A model generated the notes under the pieces. That model was not told where the DNA came from and did no database searches. It was given only the letters and a program-made list of their open reading frames with translations. A stretch of 64,000 nucleotides of DNA, taken from the NCBI GenBank assembly GCA_965230345.1, contig CBDDKR010000002.1, positions 1,116,001 through 1,180,000 on the forward strand. Reading direction: 5' to 3'. The DNA is from JADKBO01 sp965230345 (GTDB lineage: Bacteria > Bacteroidota > Bacteroidia > Chitinophagales > Saprospiraceae). This document shows positions 35,074 through 43,386 of this stretch, one piece after another (position 1 is the stretch's first letter; every line of letters begins with the position of its first letter). A program made the position numbers and the translations under genes.

Positions 35074-36414
35074 TTAATTAGAATCTAATACTTGACCAAG
35101 TGTTTTATTAGAAGGGTTTGCACAGTTCCAACAGACAACATCGTTGTTTTTGTTCAAAAGAACATACCTTGGTGCATAGCTCAAATTGAAAACAGTTATA
35201 TATTCTTTAGTTATTTCTTGGTCAAGATAATAATGAATTCCTTTTGAGTGGTTATCGGATATGTATTCTCTCCAATCTGTTTCTTTAGTGGATTTACAAA
35301 AATGAAGGATGCTTAGATTATCATATTCGTTTAATAATTTATTTTCATGCGGAATTTCCTTTTTGCAGGGTGCACATCCTGCAAACCAAAATTTCAATAA
35401 TTTATAGTCCTTTAGGGTTTCATTCAATGGACTTTTCAAACCAGTTGTAGTTTTCACTTCTTTGGAGAGTAATCTTGCTATAGCCTCAGTGTCATAATCA
35501 TCATTAGTATATTCTTTTTCTATTTTGTTTAACTTATCAATATACTCCTCTGGGAGTAAACCGATGATAGAAGTATATAGAACATCTTTGTCTTTGAATT
35601 CCTTTCTTTTTCTTAACATGAGACCTTCGGTGTGCATGCCTATCATGTTGTATCTAGTTTTATCATCTTCTATCGATTGAAGCTCAGATATAAAATTTTG
35701 TCGAATTCTAAAAGGTTCGTTTAATAAGTTTCTATTCTGCTTCCTGAACTGATAGAAATTCTTAAATTTTTGAAGTAGGGAATAGTAGTTATAGTGGACA
35801 CCTGTGATTTGCTTTTTCAGCAACATTTCTGCTTTAATAGAATCTTGTGGATTTACGGTTACATCAGTATTTCCAAGATACAGTTCGTAACCTGCTTGAT
35901 GATATACTTCATATAACTCTTTGTATTTTCTGGACTCCAATAAAAAGGAAGTCATCCATTCAGGTGTTTTTGCATTTTTGAGAAAAACCTCCAATTCTGA
36001 AATCGTTTTGGAATTATCTCCAACGTTAAATAGGGTTGAATATATTGTGCTGTGTTTTCCTTGAGTTGTAATGGTGTCACTAACTAATAGCTCTAGATCC
36101 ATAGTAGGAACTAAGTATGTTGTTTTGTTTATTTCTCCATATGAAATATTAATTAACTCTGGTCTGAAAAATTCAAATCCTAAAACATTTTTTGAGTGTG
36201 GAGCAATACTAAGTGTAGAATCCAATACTTCTTTTGTGGTTTTGTTAAAGTAAGAAATACGGATTGATTTAATATCCGAAGTGGTGTTTTCAATTATGAC
36301 CTTAGAATAGTTTGTGTTTTCCCATGAAAAGCCACTCCATGCAAAACGCTCTTGCTTTTGGCAACTTAATAAAATCATTAAAGCAAGAATGCATATTTTA
36401 CTGAAATTCTTCAT
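35074..36414 (-). CDS. Thioredoxin-like (TlpA/ResA-type) lipoprotein
   Basis: A 446-aa lipoprotein: signal with lipobox L-L-S-C18. The first ~310 residues are a poorly conserved domain of mixed helices (DUF4369-like arrangement in Bacteroidota oxidoreductases, not certain), and the C-terminal ~130 residues are a thioredoxin fold with the redox motif F-W-F-A-G-C-A-P-C-K-K-E-I-P (C-x-x-C), a cis-Pro region S-Y-A-P-R-Y and final strand V-L-L-N-K. It probably reduces disulfides in the periplasm. Just before its start codon is a perfect 15-bp hairpin (36419-36457). It follows blaR with a 69-bp spacer on the same strand and could be the last gene of that operon. Confidence 0.8.
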   Translation of the reverse strand: MKNFSKICILALMILLSCQKQERFAWSGFSWENTNYSKVIIENTTSDIKSIRISYFNKTTKEVLDSTLSIAPHSKNVLGFEFFRPELINISYGEINKTTYLVPTMDLELLVSDTITTQGKHSTIYSTLFNVGDNSKTISELEVFLKNAKTPEWMTSFLLESRKYKELYEVYHQAGYELYLGNTDVTVNPQDSIKAEMLLKKQITGVHYNYYSLLQKFKNFYQFRKQNRNLLNEPFRIRQNFISELQSIEDDKTRYNMIGMHTEGLMLRKRKEFKDKDVLYTSIIGLLPEEYIDKLNKIEKEYTNDDYDTEAIARLLSKEVKTTTGLKSPLNETLKDYKLLKFWFAGCAPCKKEIPHENKLLNEYDNLSILHFCKSTKETDWREYISDNHSKGIHYYLDQEITKEYITVFNLSYAPRYVLLNKNNDVVCWNCANPSNKTLGQVLDSN

Positions 36415-36418
36415 CTTT

Positions 36419-36457
36419 TTAATGGGTACTTAAAGCAGATGATTAAGTACCCATTAA
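36419..36457 (-). promoter_or_regulatory. Perfect 15-bp hairpin abutting a start codon
   Basis: TTAATGGGTACTTAA at 36419-36433 is the exact reverse complement of 36443-36457, with a 9-base loop. On the minus strand it ends four bases before the ATG of the thioredoxin-like lipoprotein (36414). No T-tract follows, so it is not a standard terminator of the upstream blaR gene; it could limit ribosome access, stabilise a processed 5' end, or be a regulator site. Confidence 0.75.
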
Positions 36458-36483
36458 CAATTTTTGATTTCATCTAAAATCGG

Positions 36484-37779
36484 TTATTTCCCTAGTTTGA
36501 ATTTAATTGGCAATGTATATCTTACCCTTTGCTTTTTACCATTTTTTTTCCCAGGTGTCCAAACTATTCCATTATCATTCATTCTTTCGATCAATGATTT
36601 GGCTTCTTGCCCTGTTCCACCACCTGGATTTCGAAGTATCATGACAGAAGAAACGCTACCATCTTTTTCAACAATAAACTGAACAACTGCAGTTCCTTCA
36701 ATTTTCTTTTTTTGTGCTTCTTCCGGGTATTTTACGTTCTGATAGATGTATTCTAGCATCTTTTTTTTGGCACAACCATCTTTGGACCTAAGGTCAAGGT
36801 TTTGATCTTCACAGCCTGGGAATCTAGGCATTTCTTCCAGCGTTTTATACACTTTATCATCATCTGGAATGGTGTCATTTGATATCAAGGAATAGTCGTT
36901 GTAATGTAAGCCTTTCAAATGCGTATTGAAGGGAGTAGATGAGGAGAATAGAACCGCCATTAAGGCAACTATTGGTAGGGCAACTAAGTACCTTAAATAG
37001 TTTGATTTTGTTGATTTTTTACGTTGTAACATGATAAGTCTGTTTTTAATTTTTGAATTGAAAAAATGATTGGCTATTTGGGGTTTATAATCTATTGAGT
37101 GTTGGTTTAATAGGATATTGCTATAAGCACTATGATTTACACTTGTGTTAAGTGTAACATGAAAGTCAGTATAGTATTCATGTACATGCTTTAATTCTCG
37201 TTTTAACCATAAAACAATGGGGTTAAACCAGAATAAAACATGGATTAATTCGAGAAATAGAATATCATAACTGTGTCCTTGATTTACATGAATTTTTTCG
37301 TGTTCTATAATAGTAGAGAGTTTATCATTTTCGGGATAGTAGCGACTAATGAAGACTTTGTTAAGAAAGGAAAAAGGAAGGTGTTTTTTGTTTGTATAGA
37401 CTAAAGTATGACCATCATTCTGTGTTATAATAGCACCAGAGGAAAACTGACTGATCTTATATAACCCAAAAACAAACCTTGCCATTGCAATAATAAATCC
37501 GATTACGTAGATAATATTTAACCAATTAAGACTTATCTCAGATGCAGAGTTTTTATTTGTAATGTGGCTTGCATTGGCAATAATTTCCACCGCTTCAAAT
37601 TGATAAATGGAATACGAAGAGGTAAACCATAATTGAGAAAAGGGCAATATAAGTCCTATGATCAATGCGGAGATGAGGTAAATTCGATTGAGGAGATAAA
37701 AGGTTGTCTTTTGCAAGAACGACTTATAGAAAAGGTATAGAATTAGCCATACCAATGATGTTTGTAAAATGTATATCAT
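36484..37779 (-). CDS. BlaR1-type M56 sensor peptidase with C-terminal TonB domain
   Basis: A 431-aa membrane protein. Four or so membrane helices (about 5-20, 30-50, 88-105 and 268-285) hold the cytoplasm-facing M56 metalloprotease: H160-E-K-I-H164 (zinc His and catalytic Glu), H169 in G-H-S-Y-D, and E201 in H-E-Y-Y-T-D. After the last helix comes a periplasmic linker with P-R-F-P-G-C-E-D and a TonB C-terminal domain (~345-431, Y-P-E-E-A-Q-K-K-K-I-E-G-T-A-V-V-Q-F-I-V). This M56-TonB fusion is typical of Bacteroidota; it senses an envelope signal and cleaves its repressor BlaI. Starts inside the end of blaI (4-bp overlap). No penicillin-binding sensor domain is present, so beta-lactams are not the presumed signal. 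Confidence 0.9.
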   Translation of the reverse strand: MIYILQTSLVWLILYLFYKSFLQKTTFYLLNRIYLISALIIGLILPFSQLWFTSSYSIYQFEAVEIIANASHITNKNSASEISLNWLNIIYVIGFIIAMARFVFGLYKISQFSSGAIITQNDGHTLVYTNKKHLPFSFLNKVFISRYYPENDKLSTIIEHEKIHVNQGHSYDILFLELIHVLFWFNPIVLWLKRELKHVHEYYTDFHVTLNTSVNHSAYSNILLNQHSIDYKPQIANHFFNSKIKNRLIMLQRKKSTKSNYLRYLVALPIVALMAVLFSSSTPFNTHLKGLHYNDYSLISNDTIPDDDKVYKTLEEMPRFPGCEDQNLDLRSKDGCAKKKMLEYIYQNVKYPEEAQKKKIEGTAVVQFIVEKDGSVSSVMILRNPGGGTGQEAKSLIERMNDNGIVWTPGKKNGKKQRVRYTLPIKFKLGK

Positions 37780-38135
37780 TCTTCTTCTTTTTTATCTTTA
37801 TGTAATTCGACTAAGTCTTTGAGACTTAGATCGTTTTCCTGAATTAAGAAGGAAACAAGGTCATTCATAGAACCTTCAAAATAATTGGCAACCAGTTTTT
37901 TGATAGAAAATTTGGAGTATGTCTTTTTATCAATAATCGGTCGATACTCGTATGTTCTACCATATGCTTTATGGTCAAGAAATTCCTTCTTCTCTAAGAT
38001 TCGAACAATTGAAGAAATGGTGGAATGAGGAGGAGTTGGTTCAGGCATCAATTTGATAATTTGGCTTACGGTAGATGGTCCTGATTCCCAAAAATACTGC
38101 ATGACTTCTTCCTCAGCTTTTGTAAGTCGTTTCAT
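37776..38135 (-). CDS. BlaI/MecI/CopY-family repressor
   Basis: A 119-aa winged-helix repressor: M-K-R-L-T-K-A-E-E-E-V-M-Q-Y-F-W and the recognition helix S-T-I-S-S-I-V-R-I-L-E-K-K are diagnostic, with the F-S-I-K-K-L-V dimerisation and cleavage region after residue 80. It would bind as a dimer to a palindrome in the operon promoter (see 39302-39332) and be inactivated by cleavage by the adjacent M56 peptidase. It overlaps the upstream TPR gene by one base and the downstream peptidase gene by four, so all three are tightly coupled. Confidence 0.92.
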   Translation of the reverse strand: MKRLTKAEEEVMQYFWESGPSTVSQIIKLMPEPTPPHSTISSIVRILEKKEFLDHKAYGRTYEYRPIIDKKTYSKFSIKKLVANYFEGSMNDLVSFLIQENDLSLKDLVELHKDKKEEE

Positions 38136-39280
38136 TATTTTTCTTTTTGATGATTGAATTCTTTTAAATAAGTCATTCTTTTTTTACTGTAGTCGGTATA
38201 AGCTTGATGTTCGGGTTGTGCCTTTAAGAATTTATTGTACCATGAGATTGCAATGTTTTTGTCTTTGTAATAAAGGTCTGCACACGTTGCATGGTAATAG
38301 ATCATATTAGGATCTTGATTGAAAAAATAGGCAGAATCAAAAGCATTCATAGCTTTTTTGAATCGATTGTTTTTTTGATGCATTTTTCCTTGTCGAACAT
38401 AATATGAGGCTATGTTTTCGGAAGTCGAATGTTCTATTGCTTTGTCAAAATGAAAATCGGCCTCGGAATACATTTCTTTGATTTCATAGACCAAGGCCAT
38501 ATAGAAATGTGTCACCTCCGGATTGGAATCATTATTCAATGATTTTCGTAGATAAAGAATAGCTTGATCTAAGCTGTCGATTTTGTAACAAGAGTAACCC
38601 AACATTTTGAGATAGTGGTCATTCAAATCTATTTGACCTGAAGTTTTAACTAAGGTTTGATAGACACTATCATATGCTTTATTCTTGTAATCTAGCCTAG
38701 CCTTTAGTAGCAATGAACTTATATTGGTAGAATCAAGGAGTATACATTGAGCTACTATACTGTCTGCTTCGTTTATTTGATTGTTTTGGAGAAAAAAGTC
38801 TCCAAGCTGGACCATGGTTTGAATGTCTTTTGGGTTGTTTTTATGAGCCTTTGAAAGATAATGAAATGCATCTATTGGAAGTCTTGCTTTTGAATATAAT
38901 GAAGCTAGTTTTTTGCAGTAGAAGGCATTGTTTGGATTTAGTTTATGGCATTTAGAGTAATATTTTATAGCTTTTGGAAGGTGCTGCTCAGTTTCAAATA
39001 TGTTTCCTAACGAAGAAAATAATGGTTCGGATTGCATACTGTCTTGTTCTAATTGGAGAAGAATGCTTTTGGCATGAGCGTTGTTTCCCGATAAAAGATA
39101 ATTTTTCCCAGCTTGAAAATAGTAAGTTCTGTTTGTGGTGTCTTGTTGATAAAGTTTTAGAAACGATTGTGCTGCTTTATCGTATTGATAGGATTGTTCA
39201 AATACTTTTGCCTGATCTAAAGTCGTTTGGCCAAAAGACATGTGAGTTATAAATGTGCTAAGGATGATAAGTAGTCGCAT
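38135..39280 (-). CDS. Exported tetratricopeptide-repeat protein, first gene of blaI operon
   Basis: A 381-aa protein with a signal peptide (M-R-L-L-I-I-L-S-T-F-I-T-H-M-S-F-G-Q) and about nine TPR units (for example Y-D-K-A-A-Q-S-F-L-K-L-Y, P-K-A-I-K-Y-Y-S-K-C-H-K-L-N-P and F-K-K-A-M-N-A-F-D-S-A-Y). Start at ATG 39280 is chosen because an alternative ATG at 39292 lies only about four bases after the predicted transcription start, and the shorter start gives a proper signal peptide. It is periplasmic, presumably a protein-protein scaffold. Being first in a BlaI-regulated operon suggests it is the effector, or part of the sensing complex, of that envelope system. Confidence 0.82.
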   Translation of the reverse strand: MRLLIILSTFITHMSFGQTTLDQAKVFEQSYQYDKAAQSFLKLYQQDTTNRTYYFQAGKNYLLSGNNAHAKSILLQLEQDSMQSEPLFSSLGNIFETEQHLPKAIKYYSKCHKLNPNNAFYCKKLASLYSKARLPIDAFHYLSKAHKNNPKDIQTMVQLGDFFLQNNQINEADSIVAQCILLDSTNISSLLLKARLDYKNKAYDSVYQTLVKTSGQIDLNDHYLKMLGYSCYKIDSLDQAILYLRKSLNNDSNPEVTHFYMALVYEIKEMYSEADFHFDKAIEHSTSENIASYYVRQGKMHQKNNRFKKAMNAFDSAYFFNQDPNMIYYHATCADLYYKDKNIAISWYNKFLKAQPEHQAYTDYSKKRMTYLKEFNHQKEK

Positions 39281-39301
39281 AATGCAGATCAACTGTTTTT
39301 A

Positions 39302-39332
39302 CAAACATACAACGTAAAATTACGTTATGCAA
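39302..39332 (-). promoter_or_regulatory. Consensus promoter with BlaI-type operator in the spacer
   Basis: On the minus strand TTG (39330-39332), exactly 20 bp, then TATGTTTG (39302-39309) match the Bacteroidota promoter consensus TTG-N19/20-TAnnTTTG without mismatch. Inside the spacer, at 39311-39326, is the palindrome AACGTAAAATTACGTT (7-bp arms, 2-bp centre). A dimeric repressor bound there would block RNA polymerase. The first gene of the TPR-blaI-blaR operon starts 22 bp downstream, so BlaI autoregulation is the obvious reading. Confidence 0.82.
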
Positions 39333-39454
39333 CTAATTGTTAAGTTAAGTGGAGTTGTTTTCAGATTATTGTCGGGAGGAATACTTTAGATTTATGAAGA
39401 ATTTGATTGCACAGAAACGCTATCCTCAAAGAGATATAAAGTTAAAATATGTGC

Positions 39455-39488
39455 AAAAAAAAGCCCCCAAATATCAGAATGGAGGCTT
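39455..39488 (-). terminator. Rho-independent terminator after VOC gene
   Basis: Read on the minus strand: AAGCCTCC (39488-39481), 12-base loop, GGGGGCTT (39468-39461, one G-T pair) and then a run of T's to 39455. It lies 23 bp after the stop of the VOC gene. Confidence 0.82.
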
Positions 39489-39511
39489 GTGGTCAAAGGT
39501 TTTTTCGGTGT

Positions 39512-39895
39512 TTACTTCCTCGAGTGTAATCCGACAGTATTGCCTTCAGTATCTTTGAAAAGGGCAATAAAACCATGCTCACCAATAGGCATTTTAGGCA
39601 TGACAACTGTACCTCCGGCTTCGGCTACTCTACTTTCCTCCAGAGAACAATCTTCACAATTAAAGTATACAATTGTTCCTTTGTCAGAAGGCGAACCCAT
39701 CGGGCTCTTTACCAATGACCCGGCTGCAAAAGGAGCCTCTTGCACCCATGGAAAGGCATACATCTCCATATCTTGAACTCCATTAGGGACGGGAAGTTGA
39801 TTCATTTCTAAATCAAGTACTTTTTCATAAAAATTCTTCGCACGGTTCATATCTTCTACATAGATCTCAAACCAATTTACAACATTTGCATTCAT
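39512..39895 (-). CDS. VOC family protein (glyoxalase-like)
   Basis: A 127-aa VOC protein: N-V-V-N-W-F-E-I-Y-V-E-D-M-N-R-A-K-N-F-Y-E-K-V-L at the start is the standard first unit, and A-L-F-K-D-T-E-G-N-T-V-G-L-H-S at the end the second. The final strand has G-L-H in place of the usual metal-binding Glu, as in the PhnB/lyase-like VOC subgroup with unclear metal use. It is divergent from the GlxA-type regulator gene (293 bp apart), an arrangement often seen for VOC genes controlled by the regulator next to them. A CAAAGTTA at 39918-39925 (TAACTTTG on its strand) fits the -7 consensus. It ends at a clear terminator. Confidence 0.85.
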   Translation of the reverse strand: MNANVVNWFEIYVEDMNRAKNFYEKVLDLEMNQLPVPNGVQDMEMYAFPWVQEAPFAAGSLVKSPMGSPSDKGTIVYFNCEDCSLEESRVAEAGGTVVMPKMPIGEHGFIALFKDTEGNTVGLHSRK

Positions 39896-40188
39896 AACAG
39901 TTTATTTTTTATATCCCCAAAGTTACAGAGCTATATAAAGAATGAGACTATCTATATGAGACAGCTTTAAGGGGTATATGTGACAATGTTGGCTTTTGGT
40001 GGAGTTGTAATATAAATATTAGAGTTAAATTAATTATTATTACAATGGCGCAATGAAAATAGTGAATGTGAGGTTGTTTTATCTGTTTAGAACTATATTC
40101 GATCGGTTGAATTTGACTTATTTGCGAAATATTTACAGTTAATACATGGGGCAATTTGTGCCTAGTTTGACTTTTGATAAATAGTATT

Positions 40189-41154
40189 ATGAAAAAAGTA
40201 TCAGTAATTGTATTTGAAGACGCTGTTTTATCGGCTCTTTCCGGAATCCTTGATATATTTTATGGTGTCAATCGGTTTTTGGAGCAAACTAAAGGCATTA
40301 GAGCTTTTGAGATTGAATTGGTCAGTGAAAAAATGAATAATATTCAACTCATGCACAATGTTCAGTTCAAGACACAAAAAACATTAGACCAGTTATTAGA
40401 AACAGATTTACTTATTGTACCAGCATTCTATACTCTACCAGAACAAGCTATCGCAAAGAATCAAGCTTTGATCGAAAAAATCAGGGAGCTTTATGAGGGA
40501 GGTACTGAAATCGCTTCTATTTGCGCAGGAGCCATTCTATTGGCAGAGTCCGGAATCCTGTCGGGAAAACCATGCACGACGCATTGGCAAGTCGTTGACT
40601 ATATCAAAGAACGTTATCCAAATGTAAAAGTTATTCCCCAGAATGTTGTGACAGATTTCAATGGGGTCTATACAAGTGGAGGGGCTTTTTCGTCTTTTAG
40701 ACTGTTATTATACCTTATTGAAAAGTACTTTGGTAAAGAGCTGAGTATATGGGCGAGTAAAATGTTCTCTATTGATTTTGATCGATTAAACCAATCGCAT
40801 TTTGTCATATTCCAAGGTTACAAAGAACATGAAGACGAACAAGTGCTAGAGGCTCAGCAATTCATTGAAAAAAATTATCACAGTCCATTGACGGTGGAGA
40901 AGGTTGCGGCAAAGACGAATATGAGCAAACGAAATTTTATCAGAAGATTTAAAAGTGCCACTAAGCATACACCTATAGAATACATTCATAAAGTAAAAGT
41001 AGAAGCAGCTAAAAAAGATTTGGAGAAAAAACGAAAAGATATCAATCAAGTCATCTATGATGTAGGATACAACGATACCAAAACTTTTAGGAAAATCTTC
41101 AAAAGATATACTGGACTTACGCCTCAATTGTATCGGAGCAAGTACAATGTATAA
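40189..41154 (+). CDS. GlxA-family transcriptional regulator (DJ-1/PfpI domain plus AraC HTH)
   Basis: A 321-aa regulator. Residues 1-205 form a DJ-1/PfpI class-I-amidase-like domain with the nucleophile-elbow A-S-I-C112-A-G-A-I-L-L-A-E-S-G (Cys present) and T-T-H-W. Residues ~218-321 are an AraC-type double helix-turn-helix: L-T-V-E-K-V-A-A-K-T-N-M-S-K-R-N-F-I-R-R-F-K and D-V-G-Y-N-D-T-K-T-F-R-K-I-F-K-R-Y-T-G. Start ATG 40189 (M-K-K-V-S-V-I-V-F) is the standard start of the domain; a TTG at 40174 would add five residues. Likely controls the divergent VOC gene or itself in response to a small metabolite. Confidence 0.9.
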   Translation: MKKVSVIVFEDAVLSALSGILDIFYGVNRFLEQTKGIRAFEIELVSEKMNNIQLMHNVQFKTQKTLDQLLETDLLIVPAFYTLPEQAIAKNQALIEKIRELYEGGTEIASICAGAILLAESGILSGKPCTTHWQVVDYIKERYPNVKVIPQNVVTDFNGVYTSGGAFSSFRLLLYLIEKYFGKELSIWASKMFSIDFDRLNQSHFVIFQGYKEHEDEQVLEAQQFIEKNYHSPLTVEKVAAKTNMSKRNFIRRFKSATKHTPIEYIHKVKVEAAKKDLEKKRKDINQVIYDVGYNDTKTFRKIFKRYTGLTPQLYRSKYNV

Positions 41155-41806
41155 TCCAAATAGCATTCGATCTGTAAACGTTGATGCCGTTTTTTCGATT
41201 TCATTTGCTTAGAGCACAATGCTTTTAATAAGATCTTGAATACAAGATTATTCACCATTCATTCTTGAAGAGATTCTACCGTTATTTCTTGCTATATTCT
41301 GGTAACAATCAGAAGTTTGTAAACATAGCTTTTCCCCTAGTATGTACTGATATTTCTTGTACTCATTGAGGTATTTAAGGGTTTGGGATTTCCATTAAAA
41401 TCTACTTTCTTATTTCGGTACAGATTATGATTTCATAGACACAGATATGTGTTTGGTGTATTCCATACTGTTCTCCCCTCCCCTTCGAATAGTATGAATC
41501 TGGATGAGCCGAACCCATTATAGTCCCATAATGGCAAGCATTTAATGCTTGGAGAATATCGTTTTCCCATGAATAAGGGTATCTAGTGATAAGAGTTGGA
41601 CGCTTTGAAATAGGTTTTGCTTTTAACCGGGTACCCATTTTATGGTATGAATCAAAATTTAAATTTGTCATTTAATAATTTCGTTTTTCAAATCTCAGAG
41701 TGAAAGAAGGGGGGATGATTTACTTGCTTTGAAAACGGAGTAGGATGATGTTTTTAATAATGATATTAAATTGGTTTTATATTTGCAATAAATACAATCT
41801 GTTGTA
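41155..41806. other. ~650-bp region before scpB with one weak small gene
   Basis: Holds a doubtful 89-codon frame (listed separately), a perfect palindrome CAAGCATTTAATGCTTG (41535-41551, 8-bp arms) inside that frame, and the scpB -7 element TATATTTG (41778-41785, exact TAnnTTTG) 22 bp before the scpB start. The -33 position carries only a T-run with no clear TTG. Nothing else is recognised. Confidence 0.5.
41402..41671 (-). CDS. Doubtful small hypothetical protein (89 aa)
   Basis: A frame starting ATG at 41671 and ending at 41402. The product is polar, has no signal or membrane helix, and contains several His, Tyr and Cys residues (A-L-N-A-C-H-Y-G and I-H-Q-T-H-I-C). Composition is mixed and no family is recognised. 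It stands alone between the GlxA-type regulator and scpB with no clear promoter. It may be a real lineage-specific gene, but chance is about as likely. Confidence 0.25.
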   Translation of the reverse strand: MTNLNFDSYHKMGTRLKAKPISKRPTLITRYPYSWENDILQALNACHYGTIMGSAHPDSYYSKGRGEQYGIHQTHICVYEIIICTEIRK

Positions 41807-42406
41807 ATGGACAACCTACAGCTTTACGCCGAAAGTTTAATTTTTGCCGCACATACTCCGATTACTTTTAAAGAGATTCGTTCGTCTTTGGAGATGCACC
41901 TAGAATCTAAGATTAGTAAAAGTGATTTGGAGTCAGCTCTTGATCAGCTCATAGTTAAATACCAAAGTGAGCATTTTTCTATTGAGATCGTAGAAATTTC
42001 AGAAGGATATACCTTTATGAGTAAGGGAGCATTTCATGGCGTTATTGGTTCGTTTTTGAAGCACATTACCAAGAAAAAACTATCCAAAGCGGCATTAGAA
42101 ACATTGGCAATTATTGCTTATAAACAACCTACAACAAAGGCTGAAATGGAAGCCATAAGAGGAGTTAATTGTGATTACACTGTTCAGAAGTTGTTAGAAA
42201 AAGAACTGGTTGAGATACAAGGGAGAAGTGAGAGTATTGGAAAACCTTTATTGTATGGAACTAGCCCAAAATTCATGGATTATTTTGGATTAAAAAATCT
42301 AGAAGATTTACCTCAATTAAAGGACATTGAAAAAATGGATGAAACCATTGGTCAACAACAAAAAGAAGAAACGGTTGTTACTAATAATCCTACAGAAAGT
42401 AATTAA
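41807..42406 (+). CDS. scpB: Segregation and condensation protein B
   Basis: A 199-aa protein with two winged-helix domains. Diagnostic segments: L-Y-A-E-S-L-I-F-A-A-H-T-P-I-T, then K-K-L-S-K-A-A-L-E-T-L-A-I-I-A-Y-K-Q-P-T-T-K-A-E-M-E-A-I-R-G-V-N-C and L-L-E-K-E-L-V-E-I-Q-G-R. It forms the SMC-ScpA-ScpB condensin that compacts and segregates chromosomes; scpA and smc are not in the window. The acidic/Gln-rich tail after residue 175 is normal for the family. A DUF2480 gene follows after 6 bp in the same transcript. Confidence 0.94.
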   Translation: MDNLQLYAESLIFAAHTPITFKEIRSSLEMHLESKISKSDLESALDQLIVKYQSEHFSIEIVEISEGYTFMSKGAFHGVIGSFLKHITKKKLSKAALETLAIIAYKQPTTKAEMEAIRGVNCDYTVQKLLEKELVEIQGRSESIGKPLLYGTSPKFMDYFGLKNLEDLPQLKDIEKMDETIGQQQKEETVVTNNPTESN

Positions 42407-42412
42407 GCAAAT

Positions 42413-42925
42413 ATGGAGTTAGTAAATAGGGTAGCCAACAGTGGGTTAATTACGATTAATCTAGAATCTTATTATCCCAATGAAGAGTTGATACACTTTG
42501 ATATAAAGGAATTCCTATGGAAGGAATTCATCCTGAAGGAGAAGGATTTTAGAGTGTCTTTAAAGGAGTTGGATTGGTCTTCCTATGAAGGTAAGACTGT
42601 ACTAGTATATTGCTCAAATGATGCAATAGTGCCTGTTTGGGCGTATATGTTGGTGTCGTCTTATGTTTCTAAAGCTGGCGGTAATTCTTATGCTACTTCC
42701 GAGGAGGAATTTGTCAAAATGCATTATCGCAATCAAATTGATGCACTAGATGTTAGTGCATACGAAGGAAAAAGAATCGTAATCAAAGGGTGCAGTGACA
42801 AGCCAGTTCCTGCTTCTGCCTATTTGGATATACAGAATAGATTGACTGGGGTGGCTCAAAGCGTAATGTACGGAGAGCCCTGTTCAACGGTTCCGATTTA
42901 CAAGCAGCCCAGAAAATTAAAGTAA
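42413..42925 (+). CDS. DUF2480 family protein
   Basis: A 170-aa Bacteroidota-specific cytosolic protein. Recognised by M-E-L-V-N-R-V-A-N-S-G-L-I-T-I-N-L-E at the start, the D-I-K-E-F-L-W-K-E-F-I-L-K-E-K-D-F-R segment, A-I-V-P-V-W-A-Y-M-L-V and the ending Y-G-E-P-C-S-T-V-P-I-Y-K. Function is unknown; conserved Cys residues (Y-C-S-N-D, K-G-C-S-D and G-E-P-C-S) suggest a metal or redox role, which is inference. It lies 6 bp after scpB and so is its operon partner, and ends facing yqeY. Confidence 0.85.
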   Translation: MELVNRVANSGLITINLESYYPNEELIHFDIKEFLWKEFILKEKDFRVSLKELDWSSYEGKTVLVYCSNDAIVPVWAYMLVSSYVSKAGGNSYATSEEEFVKMHYRNQIDALDVSAYEGKRIVIKGCSDKPVPASAYLDIQNRLTGVAQSVMYGEPCSTVPIYKQPRKLK

Positions 42926-42939
42926 GACTTGCTTTAATT

Positions 42940-43386
42940 TTACCCCAAAAGTTGCTTGACTAATGACGCAATGGCTTTACCATCCGCTCTTCCAGCAATT
43001 TTAGCATTAGCAGCCCCCATGACCTTACCCATGTCTTTCATTGATGATGCACCAGTGGATTGAATAACGCTTTCTATGATAGCTCTAAGTTCTTCTTCTC
43101 CTAATTGTTCTGGTAGGAATTTTTTTAGTACGGCTAACTCCTCTTGTTCAGTTTGGGCAAGGTCTTCTCTACCTTGTTTGTTGAAAATTTCAATAGACTC
43201 TTGCCTTTGTTTGGCAAGCTTTTGTATCAGTTTTAGCTCTCCAACTTCATCAAGTTCTTTTCCACTTCCGTCTGTTTTGGCCAATAGAATTGCCGATTTT
43301 ATTGCTCTTAAAGTTCTTAAAGCAGCTTGATCTTTAGCCTTCATTGCAGCCTTAAGTTCTGTCATTACTTTTTGCTCAAGATTCAT
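42940..43386 (-). CDS. GatB/YqeY domain-containing protein
   Basis: A 148-aa helical protein, full length for YqeY: L-R-T-L-R-A-I-K-S-A-I, K-Q-R-Q-E-S-I-E-I-F-N-K-Q-G-R-E-D-L, L-P-E-Q-L-G-E-E-E-L and D-M-G-K-V-M-G-A-A-N-A-K-I-A-G-R-A-D-G. The fold is shared with the tRNA-binding tail of the amidotransferase subunit GatB; its role in tRNA or translation is presumed. It starts 11 bp inside the end of rsmA, so the two genes are translationally linked. Confidence 0.92.
   Translation of the reverse strand: MNLEQKVMTELKAAMKAKDQAALRTLRAIKSAILLAKTDGSGKELDEVGELKLIQKLAKQRQESIEIFNKQGREDLAQTEQEELAVLKKFLPEQLGEEELRAIIESVIQSTGASSMKDMGKVMGAANAKIAGRADGKAIASLVKQLLG

Noticed and set aside
39349..39558. 69-codon frame on the plus strand
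   Set aside because: It runs across the terminator of the VOC gene and into that gene's antisense.
39948..40154. 68-codon frame on the minus strand between the VOC and regulator genes
   Set aside because: It occupies the divergent promoter region and has no protein features.
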